Positions 27,419 through 37,234 of a stretch of 37,234 bases of DNA are shown here, one piece after another. Position 1 is the stretch's first letter; the number at the start of each line of letters is the position of its first letter. The notes below the pieces were generated by a model that was not told where the DNA came from, searched no databases, and worked only from the letters and a program-made list of their open reading frames with translations. Origin of the DNA: Hortaea werneckii (lineage: Eukaryota > Ascomycota > Dothideomycetes > Mycosphaerellales > Teratosphaeriaceae). The stretch spans positions 1 to 37,234 of the forward strand of contig JBAOKB010000027.1 in NCBI GenBank assembly GCA_037044905.1. The letters run 5' to 3'. The position numbers were made by a program, and so were the translations under genes.

Positions 27419-28558
27419 ATGCCTCCCAAAACCCCGACCCCCTCCGCCGCCGACCAAGCCGCCTCCCTCCAGGACCTGATAACCGCAACCCTCACCCAAC
27501 TAACCACCTACACCACCCTGCTCAACCCAACCGCCCCAACCCCAGACCTCCCAGACACCACCGCCGCCGCCGTCGACCCACCTCACCCCCTGCACCTCCT
27601 CCGCGACACCGCCAAACTAATCAAAGCCCACGTCACCAAACTCTCGCTGCTCGCGATCAACAAACCCTTCACCCCGTCCGCCGTCCGCAAAGTCCTCGCC
27701 GAATTGAAAGCGACCTGCATCCCGGCGCTGATGAGCGGGAGCCAGATCTGCACGCAGCAGCAAGGGGGAAAGTGGAGCGAGATGATGGGGCGGGAAGTGC
27801 AGGCGCGGACGCGGAGGGTGGTGAGGGAGTTGGAGAGTTTGGTGCGGGAGCTGGGGGAGATTAATGGTGGGGGTGGGGGTAGTAGGAAGAATGGATCAGC
27901 GAGAGGAGGTGGAGGAGGTGGTGGAGGGGATAGTTTGCGCTCGACGGGCGTCGTGTGGGAGAGCTGCGATGCGTTGATCGAGCTGGAAGCTATGGGGATC
28001 GGAGGGCTGGCGGTGGTGAAAGCGGGGCAGTATCGGGATACGATCCGGGATGCGATTGAGGAGCTGCGGGAGTGGAAGGAAGGGGAGGATTTGGATTCCG
28101 AGGGGCAGGATGAGTTGTTGGATGAAGGGGATGAAGGGGTTGATGGGGATAGGTTTGAGGATCTCTTCCATGCCGCGAATAGTATGCCGAGTGATCGGCC
28201 GGAGCTGAGAAGTCTGGCGGAGGAGGCGGATGGGAAGCTGAAGAAGGTGGTTTTGTTGTATACGGCTGCTATTAAGAGACGGTTTAAGACGCTTAAGACG
28301 TTGGAGGGTGGTGAAGGTAGGAGTCAGGAGGAGATTAGGAGGTTGGATCAGGTGATGGGGGTGTTAGATGGAATTCCACATCAGGTGGACGAGCTGGCGA
28401 GTTGTTTTTACGATCTGGACGAGGACAGGGTGAGAAAATCGCTGAAGGCTTGCGTTGACGAGGCGGCACAGGCTGCCAGTTTGATGGAAAGGAACTGGGA
28501 AGACCAAGAGGATGAATTCACAACCTGGGGTGGTAAATGGAAGGAAGCTATCAGCTAA
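27419..28558 (+). CDS. GCIP-domain protein (cyclin-D1-binding protein 1-like)
   Basis: A single exon for 379 residues, from ATG at 27419 to TAA. It is largely helical: an N-terminal helix (AASLQDLITATLTQLTTYTTLL), HPLHLLRDTAKLIKAHVTKLSLLAI, a region following FTPSAVRKVLAELKATCIPAL, then ARTRRVVRELESLVREL. A Gly/Ser-rich insert (about 145-170) follows and then a second helical half ending FYDLDEDRVRKSLKACVDE and WGGKWKEAIS. This pattern fits the Grap2/cyclin-D-interacting family (GCIP, PF13324); fungal members are mostly uncharacterised. Human CCNDBP1 binds cyclin D1 and acts as a negative regulator of transcription, but fungi lack cyclin D, so the role here is unknown. Codon use changes from very C-rich in the first third to G/T-rich later. 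Confidence 0.75.
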   Translation: MPPKTPTPSAADQAASLQDLITATLTQLTTYTTLLNPTAPTPDLPDTTAAAVDPPHPLHLLRDTAKLIKAHVTKLSLLAINKPFTPSAVRKVLAELKATCIPALMSGSQICTQQQGGKWSEMMGREVQARTRRVVRELESLVRELGEINGGGGGSRKNGSARGGGGGGGGDSLRSTGVVWESCDALIELEAMGIGGLAVVKAGQYRDTIRDAIEELREWKEGEDLDSEGQDELLDEGDEGVDGDRFEDLFHAANSMPSDRPELRSLAEEADGKLKKVVLLYTAAIKRRFKTLKTLEGGEGRSQEEIRRLDQVMGVLDGIPHQVDELASCFYDLDEDRVRKSLKACVDEAAQAASLMERNWEDQEDEFTTWGGKWKEAIS

Positions 28559-28808
28559 AAAAGGGCCAAATTTGCAGCCCGTGTATGGGAATGTCCAAAA
28601 TTTTCCTCTCCAACTCTTCACCAAAATGGGAGCTGTCAAATGAACATCTGCTTTGACTAGGTGGTGCAGAAATGAAGAACAAATCCTCGACCAAAGAAAG
28701 AAGTCCTAAAAGAGCCTCGTGAAATCAGAATGAAAAAGAGGCTATCTTAAAGAGAGATCACATCCAATCCAGCCGCACACCAACCAGACCATTCTCACCT
28801 AACCTCCC

Positions 28809-29665
28809 TTACAAAATAGCAACTCCGACAGCAAGAGCCACAATCACCACCGCACCCTGATAAACCTTCCGCAACCCCTCCGCACCGCTCTCCTCACCAT
28901 CACCACTACCATCCTCCTCCTGCTGCTCGCTACTCGCATCCCCCTCCGTCGAAGACGAAGAAGAAGAGGAAGATGAGGAAGTAGAAGTGGCAGTAGCGGA
29001 AGTACTCGCTTCCCCCGTCGTACTCGAACCGCTATCACTGTCGCTGCTGCTGCTGCTGCTCCCTGCGGAGCCGCCGCCGGCGCAGGCTTCCAGCCCGACG
29101 TCCGGAGCCGTGTAGGTTTCCCCCTTGGTCTGGAGCGCGGACTTGCAGAGCTTGTTGACTTCTTGGAGGACGGCTGTTTGAATTGGAATGGTTAGCTGAT
29201 TGTTTCCCAGACAGACTTGCAAATTGTGAGGGAGGGGGGGCCTAGGTAGGACAAATGCAATGGATGGGATCTGGAGGCGCAAGGGAGTGTTTTTGTTGGG
29301 GGGAGGGGAGGACGGCGTCTTAAGTTTCTCGCCCTCTCCGAACCACAATGGGCCTTAATAACCCGTTTCCCGATTGCGAAACAAGACTAGAAGATAGGGA
29401 AAGCGAAGATTGAGAAGGGAAAAAACTTACACAACAGTTCCGTAGTCGAGCAAGTACTCTGGCAAAGACACCCAACACCACTGTCAAGGATCTGCTGCCT
29501 TCCCTCCGTACACTGGCAGTAATAGTCATCCATGGCACAGTCCGTCTGTCCGATGGCTTTCTCCACGCAGTTAAGCGAGCAGTCTGGGTAGTCCGGGGCG
29601 GAGACCGCGGCGGATGTGAGGCTCGCTGCTGCCAGGGCGGCGAGGGTGAAGATGGTGCTGCGCAT
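28809..29665 (-). CDS. CFEM-domain, GPI-anchored surface protein
   Basis: Two exons on the minus strand, 29665-29431 and 29173-28809, giving 199 residues. The 257-bp intron has GTAAGT, a GCTAACC branch and AACAG. Residues 1-23 form a signal peptide (MRSTIFTLAALAAASLTSAA). The CFEM domain has Cys at 29, 33, 43, 50, 52, 68, 72 and 88, plus an extra Cys66. The spacing C-x3-C-x9-C-x6-C-x-C and C-x3-C-x15-C agrees with the family only if the join is as given, which supports the intron. Asp46/Asp47 before CQC sits where CFEM proteins carry the haem-iron ligand. After the domain comes a long Ser/Thr/Glu linker and a C-terminal hydrophobic end (VVIVALAVGVAIL) fitting GPI attachment. CFEM proteins act at the plasma membrane or wall in haem uptake, adhesion or host interaction; which applies here is not known. 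Confidence 0.88.
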
Positions 29666-31153
29666 TTTAGATTTATTGGCCGGTAGGAGTCTCAAGTGTG
29701 CTTCGAATGTGCCGGGTCTGGATATGTTTGTCGAAGAGTGGTGGAGTAGTATGTATTTCTTTCCTTTTCGGTTGCGTGAAGCGAAAAAGGGTACGAAGGA
29801 TGAATTGACCGGTTGTGTAACGAATTGAGAGAATTAGAAGCCGTGGAGCGATCAGAGGTGGAGAGAGCGAAGAGGAAAGCAACGAGTCAGTAGATGACCG
29901 ACTTCGAAACAAAGTAGAGAAAGTAAAAGGTAGGAAAGTCAAGAGAAAAAAAGACAACCCAACCAGCAAACCTCGTACGCCTATAACGTCCTCTGGACAT
30001 CTTAGCTCCCCCTCCCGCCAACCAACAACCAGATGAAAGGGAAATAATGGCTCTTGCGCCCCCTGCTCGGTCCCTCTTCGCGCCTAGTTAAAATGCAACC
30101 AGGCTCTCTTGGTGCGACAGAAGAATATCTTTCCCGAGTCAAGTAGGTTCGTACTTCCGAAAGTATATTTTCGGGGGGGTTTCTTGACTAGTCGCAGTGC
30201 TCCTTTGTACATCATGGTACAGCATGATCGCCAACCCTCCTTATTATCGTAGCAATTGTAGTACTAGTATATTCCTAACCACAGGGCGAGGACCGCAAGG
30301 TCTTCCGTACTTTGTGAAACGTAAAACAGGTAGGTAGGACAAAAAGCGGGGGGAAAGAGTCTGGCAAAAGCCCAAAATAAGGTATGAAACTTGAATCCGC
30401 ACAGAAGTGTGTACTGTATTGAGGTCGAGCGGCCGCGTACAGCTGCTAGCTTCATGAATACTAATTCCTTCCTTTGGCAATGGATCCATCATGGTGGTTT
30501 GGAGGTCATAACAACACCTGTGTATTGAGGTGTCGCGCGGGAACCATCAGGCGGACGGGGGGAGAAAAAAAAGAGAGACAGGACGTTGCTGGTACAGTAC
30601 CTACTACCTCCTAGGCCCCGTTACTTTGTGTGAGAAGCGAGGAAATGCCGTAAGATGAATTTTAAGTGGGAAATGAGGCCCCGGACAACGTTCACGGCTG
30701 GGCTCTCGGGGGGCACGGAATCAGGTCAGGCAACCCGCATTTTCGGAGTGTGAGAGTTGTTGGTGGACAGAGTACAGGGCTCTTTTCAGTCGGGTTAATT
30801 GCACAAAAAAGAAAAAAAAGAAAAAAAAAGAGAGGAATTACAGGACAGGAAAGGCAACAGAGAGGGAGTGGAACTGTATGACTTATCTTTACAACACACA
30901 CAAAAATTCCTCTATAGTAAGCCCTGGCCACTCCTAAAGAGCGCAAGACCAAATCTTCTTTCTATACACCGACATTTCTCTTTTCCCCCCCATCCATGCC
31001 TGAGCAAAAACAGTTCGAAAAGTAAAAAAAAAAATAGAAAGAACGCCATGCTTGACGCACAACAACAAAAAAATTACTACATACACCATCAAACAAATAC
31101 ATGATTAACAACCCCCTCCCTGTCCCCATCTTCCAAACTTCATAACTAGCGCT
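29666..31153. promoter_or_regulatory. Upstream region of the CFEM gene and 3' region of FAS1
   Basis: About 1.5 kb without a supported gene. The part next to 29665 is the CFEM promoter and leader (T/C-rich on the minus strand near 29880-29970). The part next to 31153 is the 3' region of the fatty acid synthase gene and is A-rich on the plus strand (runs near 30803-30830 and 31023-31040). A TACAGTACCTACTACCTCCTAGG cluster starts near 30592. Open frames here are short and of low complexity. Confidence 0.45.
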
Positions 31154-34100
31154 CTAAGAGCCCTGGACAGCCGTACTGCCCGCAGCCTTAGGCCTCTGCC
31201 CATCCTCATCCGACTGGTAGCTCTCCCAGTTGGCGAGGATGTTGCCGATGCGGGGGGAGTTAGTCAGACGGTAGACGTCCTCAAAGTACTCCCTGGTCAG
31301 CTCGAAGGGACGGGCGGTGACGTTGGGGATGTATTTGCCGATGAGCTTGCTGGGGTCGATGCTGGTCTTGTTGATCTTCTTGAGCAGGAAGGAGCGGAAG
31401 GGTTTGACGCCGGAGCGTAGGAAGGTGCTGTGGAAGGGGACGTCGATGCCCTTGAGCGGGATGACGGCGAAGCCGCGCTGGAGCTCGATGGGTTTGGGCT
31501 TGGCTTCCGTCTGCTTGGCGCACTCCTTGATGATGTCTTGCAGGTGCTGCTTGACGTCCTCCAGGCTCATGGACTGCATTAGGGCCTGGATGTCGATCTT
31601 TTGCGCCTTGAGGTAGTTGGTGACGTTCGTCATGGTGTCAATGGCGCGGAGGTCACCGGCGCAGACGTACTGCTGGTTGGCAACGTTCAGGTTGACGATT
31701 TCCAGCAGCCATCCAGTCGTCTCGGCGACGTTCTCAACGACGTATTGTAGTGCTTGCTCGTTGAATGTCTTGCTGATACGAGACGGGTTGACGGCAGCCA
31801 TAGAGTAGTTCGAACGGCCGGCCTCGTCACGCTCGACGGCGACCTGCATGGTCAGGCCACGGTAGAAGACGACAGATACCAAGCTCTCGATCGGCATGAC
31901 CTCTGCAAGCGCAGCAAGTGCACTGTACTCACCGAGAGAGTGACCGGCGAAGCTGCTGTCGCGCTGCACGAGACCCTTAGAGTGCATGTCCTCGAACGAG
32001 GCCTTCTCCATTAGAGTCAAAGCAGGCTGAGTGAATTGCGTAGCAGAGAGCAGACCGGTTGGCGAGCGGTAGGTGTATGAGCTGGTAGTCTCATCGATCT
32101 CCTTGAAGATCTTCTCAGACTTGATGCTGCCATCTGCTGCAACGGTCTCGAAGGTCATGGACATGTAGTTCTGACGGATGGCTTTGCCGCGAGCACCACC
32201 AAAGTGGATGGCCAGTTCCTTGGGGTTGTTCTTGACAATGTTCGTGATCGCGAAGCCTATCCTTGGTCAGTTGATTGCATGTGAGCGAAATGTGATTAAA
32301 CTTACCATAGTTGTCCATGAAATGCTTGTCAGCGCGGTCCCAAACCTCCTTGGCAACTGGGCTGCTGTTGTAAAGATCCATACCCATGCCTTGCTCCTGC
32401 GAACCCTGACCAGTGAAGACGTAAGCGGACTGGGGCTGCTCGACCTCAGCCTCACCGACCAAGACCTTGTCCTCCGTCTCCGGCTTGACGGTCTCAACCT
32501 TGATGATCTTGCGACCGGCGATCATGCCGACGTGCTGCAGCTTGACCTCGAGCATATCGTCCGGCAGCACCATGCCAACCAGAGAAGCGTGGAAGCTGCG
32601 GACGCGGCCGACGTTGTTCTCAGCCGCCCAGGTCTCGACTAGACTACGGACAGCAGCGCTCGAGTACATGCCGTGGGTGATGGTACCCGGCAGCTTGGCG
32701 TATTTTGAGAAGACGCGAGAAACGTGGATAGGGTTGTAGTCGCCAGAGACACGAGCGTAGGTCTCGTTGGATGATGGAGCCTTGAGAACAAGAGGGCTCT
32801 TGCCACTGAGCGGGATAGGATTCTCAAAGTGCACTGGCTGGTCCAAGGCCTGGCCATTACGCTCGAGGTAGTCAAGCACAGGGTTGCCATATGACGTGCC
32901 CGCCTCGTATTCGACCGAAGCGACTTGAATGATCTCCTTCGTAGGCAGCTCCAGCTCGACTTTACCTTGCGTCTGCACCGAAGAGAAGACCTTCTCGTTC
33001 TTGTAACGAGTAAGCGTCTGCAACTTGAACACGATGGTCTGGCCGAGAAGGTCGATGTCTGAGTCGTCCACTCTGAACCATTCCTTGGACTGCAAGACAG
33101 CGATGTCCTTGGTGGTGGCCAAGTGGACCTGGATCGGGGTCTCCACCTTACGCTGGAAGGTGTTCTCGTAATCAGTGTAGGCGCCTCGGTACAAGAACTG
33201 GCTGGTGACCTCCATGATTGGTTGGCCGTCGCGTGTGATAGTGCCACAGACCTCAACCATCTTGCCAGAAGCCTGGTTGATGACAGCGTTGACCTCGGCA
33301 GTAGTGTCAAGGACGTCGCCCTTCTTCAAAGGCGTGGCACCCGGGATCATACGGAACCCGTTAGAGAGGTGGACAAGCTTCAGCAGGTCACCGTCAATCT
33401 GGCGCGGGAAGATGGGCTTGGTGATGGCCTTCCAACCAACGACAATGGCAAAGTCCATGGGCGCAAAGACCTCCTTGCCGGGACGGTCCACGAATGCCTC
33501 GCCAGTGTTGCCCACAGCGTGCACAAAGTCGTTGATGGCCTCGCTGGTGACAGTTGCCCTGCCGCCGTCAAACCGGCTAGTAACCGGTGTGTCGAATGGC
33601 ACAGCTTCGTCACCGAACCAGATGCGATAATAGAACTCCTTCATACGGTCGTTGCGAGCCTCCATGACCTCTCTGATAGGAGCGTAACCGGTCTCTGGGT
33701 GGTATGTGAACTTGAGCGGCAGCGGGACTGGCTTGCCAAGAGCGGTTCGGTGTTCGATCATGTTGACTGGAATCTCACCATTGCTGATGGGACCGACCTC
33801 AATAGTTGGCATGTACTTGCCGTGGGTAGGCTCCTTCACGGTGACGACGGTCCGCTTGGGATCGTTCGGGTGCAGGATCTCAACCATCATGCCTGGGGAG
33901 GGAGCAAAGATGCGGTGCATTGGGTTGGTGTCATACCGCTGGCCTTGGACAAACACGTCCGCCGTAAAGAAGGCATGACGCCAGGTGTGGCCAGGACCAG
34001 CCAAAAGCGACGTCCAGTTCTCGACGCCCGGCATAGGCGTGTTCGGTGCTGCGGACAAGCGATAGATGGTCTTGTTCTCGAGCTCGGAGGTCGTCAGGCC

Positions 34101-37100
34101 CTCCATGCTGACATCGTCGCTCGCCTCGATGAGCTTGCCACCAAAGTACTCCACGACAGGAATCTTGCTCGAGTCGCCCCCGTACAAGTCCTTGGTGAGG
34201 AATTGAATGTGGCCATTGTGCACGCCATCGAGGATCTCTTGAATTGGCTCATCAACCTTGGTAGAGTACTTAGCGGCCATAGGCCCTTGAAGGATGGCAA
34301 CACGGCCGACATCCTGATCGACAACTGCCTCCAAATCCTCGGATTGCCAGAGAGAGTCCTTCTTGAAAAAGAATTCGAAGGTGTCGTCCAGGCATGGCAC
34401 GAAAGGCACGGGCTTCTGTCCGCGACGCTGGCAAAGCATCAGGAAGTGCTGGCAATCCTGAGCGTTAATAAGCTGCTCGTCAGCCTGCGGGTAAGCGCTG
34501 AGCACTTTCTGTACAATCTCGAAAGGCTGCTCGAGCTCGCTGTAGCTCTGAATGAGCGAGTTCTTGGCAGCAGTGCTAATGAAACGCTCTTCCACACGGC
34601 GGATGAAGTCGCCAGTCAGGCGGGCCAGGGACTTGTCGATCCATCTCTTCTCGTGCTTGACGTACATGAGCTCCACCATTCGGCGCAGGACATCGCCATA
34701 GGTCATGTCTTCCAAGTCGACACACTCGCCATTCTTGTTGCGACCGAACCAGGGCTTTTGGAAGTCATCGTTGAGCTTCTGGATGATGTAGTCCCTGTTC
34801 TTCTTAAGCTCCGGAATGCGCTTAGCCTTGTCGAGAGCGAAGATCTTCTGGTCCATTTCCGCCCAGAACAGAACACCGCGCGTGGCAAGCTTGTGAATAG
34901 GCTCGCCCATCTCAGAGCGGACTGTGATGACGCCGCCTGCAGGTCCCTTGTAAGTCTTCTCCCACTCAGAGTCTTCAAGGCCAGGGGCGTCAACGATGGC
35001 TTGCTTGGCTGCCTTCGATGTCCACGCCTCCTTGGCAACCATACATCTGCTACCGAAAAGAACACCGTCGAATGGCATCGGAGGGTAGCCAAAGCTTCGT
35101 GCCCACTGGCCGTTGAGGTAAGGGTATGTGTCCTCAGCACCGCCAAAGCCGGAACCAGCGATGAGAACAATGTTCTTGCATCTCCTGATTCTGCTGTACA
35201 TGGACAGGATCGGCTGATGGAAGTCTTCAAATGAATGGTGACCGCCACCACGGCCGCCAGTCCACTGCATCATGACTGGGAAGTCCGGGTTCGCCTTGGC
35301 AATGTTGATGACGGCCTGGATGGCCTCAGATGAGCCTGGCTTGAAGCCGATGTGCTTTATGCCAAGAGTCTCGATATACTCATTGGCAACCTCGATAGAT
35401 GGCACACCTGCACCAATGGTCAAACCCTCGATCGGCACACCTTCCGCGCGCAAGCGGCCGATGAGCGGAATTTGCCAGGCCATGGCTCTTGGGTTGACAT
35501 AGATCAAGTTGACAGTGATACCGCGCCCGGCGGGAATCTCCTTCTCGATCTTTGAGATGGCCTCAGTCATGCTCTTGTCGTTGTAGTACCCACCGCCTGC
35601 AAGCTCGATCTCATAACCAGCCCGCATGGTAGCAGCCACGAAGTCCCATGGTACAGTGCAAGGCGTCATACCAGCGACCATAACGGGAGGCAGACCGAGC
35701 ATCCTGCTCATCTTGGTGTCTACGAAGGTCTGGCCGACAGAAGTTCTCGCCAACTTCGGGCCATGCTCCTTCATCCAGTCGGCCGCATACTTGACTGCGT
35801 GCTCTGCGTCACGGTCAAAAATCTCCGGCTTGTATCCGACTTCGCTGTTCGTGCCGTCCATAGAGCCAGCCAAGATGACACGCACACCAGTGCCATCCTT
35901 GTTGCGGTTGGTCAAGACGCCAAGACCGGAGATACCACCCGGTCCGAAGTCTAGGATGTGCGTCGCGTTGGGCATAATAGTCGCTTGTTCCCAGTTGACT
36001 GGATCCCTGCAGATCATTCGCACAAGAGCAGGCACGACATTCTCGGTCTTGTCACTCCTGAGGTCCTCGCCTGAGCTGGTGTCGTAGACGGCAATGCCAA
36101 GATCTTCTTTGGTGATGCTGATGTCCTTCAGGTCCTCCGCCAGATGCGCCGCGGCATCTGCAAGATATGGGCTGTGGAAAGGTGCGGTGATGGGCAGGAA
36201 GCGGTTTGCGAAGCGCACCTTGCGCTCAGTGTACGGAACACGCGTTTGGTCAAGACCAGTAGGTGCTTTCACCTTTCGCAGCTGCAAGTTCAGACCATAG
36301 AGGGACATGGGCGGTCCAGTGACAACGAAGTTCCGCGCGCTGTTGACCAAGGAAATGGCAATGTGGCGATCCTTCGGCAGATGCTGGTTGGTGACATCGA
36401 CGTACTTCTGCAGAGCTTCGCGAGACATGTCGCGGACCGAAAGCATAGGAGTCGGAGAGCCTTCGCCGCTGTCGATCGAGTCCTGGAGCACATTGGGAGC
36501 GAGTGAGGTGCGGGGGTATGCCTGCTGGCTGCGCGATCCGATCCAGAAGAGGATGGTGAGTGCGCTCCTTGCGGCCTTGTCGAAGCTCTCCCAGTCTCCG
36601 GAAGCTGCGATAGCAGCTGCAGTCACTACACCCTGAGAGTGACCGGTTGTTCCAGAGAAGCGATCACGCACATTGCCGGGGTGCGTGCCGAGCACTCGGC
36701 AAGTGACCACATAGTGTGCTAGCTGGGTCAGACCGATGAGTGGAAGGCTGACTGGTGCTGAGACAAGGTAGTCGGTGTCTGGTTGCGACTCGCGGTTGTT
36801 CAGCCATCTCATCACGTCAAGACCTTTTGCGTACAGCTTCTCAGCCCGGGGATCTCTCGACAGAGTCTGCAACAGCGCCGCAGCCGTGGAGATGAAGTCC
36901 TCAACAAGCGATGGGTACGTAGTGTAAACCTCTCTGAGCTCGTCAAAGTACTCCTCGATGTTGCCTTGGCCTCCAAAAACCGCGTAGATGTAGGCATTCT
37001 CATCCGCGGCCTCGCGCAGCAGAGCAGATTCGTGAGCTCTAATCGGACGATTTGTTGCCGCGCGAGCAGCGTAGTATGACCGTGCCACCTCCAGCTTCTT

Positions 37101-37234
37101 CTCCACGATGCCTGGCAGGCTTGCTGCCACCGCGTGGACCTCATTGCCGCGAAGGAAGGAACGCTCGAACTCCTGGGTGACAAGCTTCAGAACCTCCTCG
37201 CATGAGCCCGGGTCTTCGCCCTCATCCACCTCCT
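31154..37234 (-). CDS. FAS1: Fatty acid synthase subunit beta, 5' end beyond the window
   Basis: Exons 37234-32306 (continuing outside) and 32256-31154; the 49-bp intron has GTAAGT, CTGAC and TAG and restores Gly-Phe-Ala. In the window 2009 residues are present; fungal beta subunits have about 2050-2100, so roughly the first 50-90 are missing. Domains in order: acetyltransferase with TGHSQG (Ser codon 36638-36636); enoyl reductase with TPCTVPWDFVAATM and the FMN-site stretch QWTGGRGGGHHSFED near 35240-35280; dehydratase/hotdog part with YARVSGDYNPIHVSR near 32720-32760; malonyl/palmitoyl transferase with FTGQGSQEQGMGMDLY and AGHSLGEYSALA (Ser codon 31939-31937). It pairs with the alpha subunit in the 2.6-MDa cytosolic synthase that makes C16/C18 acyl-CoA. 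The unbroken, strongly conserved sequence suggests the primary enzyme and not a mycotoxin-cluster copy. The FAS2 partner is not in the window. Confidence 0.97.

Noticed and set aside
33123..35234. A 703-codon open frame on the plus strand
   Set aside because: It lies fully antisense to the FAS1 enoyl reductase and dehydratase region. FAS1 is conserved residue by residue, and the antisense frame stays open because of codon bias; its protein shows no domain.

Overview
The window is nuclear DNA of a filamentous ascomycete (Pezizomycotina). The evidence is short introns (49-103 bp, one of 257 bp) with GT...AG ends and CTAAC or CTGAC branch sites, the fungal split fatty acid synthase, a CFEM/GPI surface protein, and long Ser/Pro/Gln-rich proteins. 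Class is not certain; Dothideomycetes is only a guess from general gene style. No tRNA, rRNA, CRISPR array, intact transposon or viral gene was recognised.

Layout from left to right. (1) 320-1846 (+) is an FAD-dependent aromatic-type monooxygenase. It lies tail to tail with a two-domain GFA (DUF636-like zinc) gene, 3129-1990 (-), whose frame is broken by one TAG where a Trp is expected. (2) 3796-6627 (+) is a three-exon Trf4/Cid14-type non-canonical poly(A) polymerase, the catalytic subunit expected in the nuclear TRAMP complex. (3) 6628-9998 is gene-poor and holds simple repeats and a degenerate six-copy tandem array (8817-9160) built on GATC-n23/24-GCRATCGC. (4) 9999-10604 (+) is a small NTF2/SnoaL-like protein. 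(5) 10605-14210 is a second gene-poor stretch with simple repeats and TACCTAGGTA palindromes. (6) 14211-18224 and 19137-22274 (+) are two large, mostly disordered proteins of unknown function. (7) 22895-29665 is a compact block of housekeeping genes: DPM3 (-, three exons), an ARM-repeat SmgGDS-like protein (+), ARP6 of the SWR1 complex (-), a GCIP-domain protein (+) and a GPI-anchored CFEM protein (-). (8) 31154-37234 (-) is the fatty acid synthase beta subunit, cut at its 5' end by the window edge.

The genes do not form one pathway. They cover RNA surveillance (Trf4), chromatin (Arp6), ER glycosylation and GPI donor synthesis (DPM3), small-GTPase handling (ARM protein), lipid synthesis (FAS1) and the cell surface (CFEM). 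DPM3 supplies mannosyl donor for GPI anchors and the CFEM protein is a GPI client, but nothing shows they are co-regulated. Three divergent pairs share short promoters: GFA/TRF4, DPM3/ARM and ARP6/GCIP. The observations most worth following up are the Trp-to-TAG site in the GFA gene, the GCRATCGC array with partly co-varying arms, and the alternative C-terminus plus SUMO-type motifs of the Trf4 homologue. All function calls come from reading motifs by eye; no database search was run.
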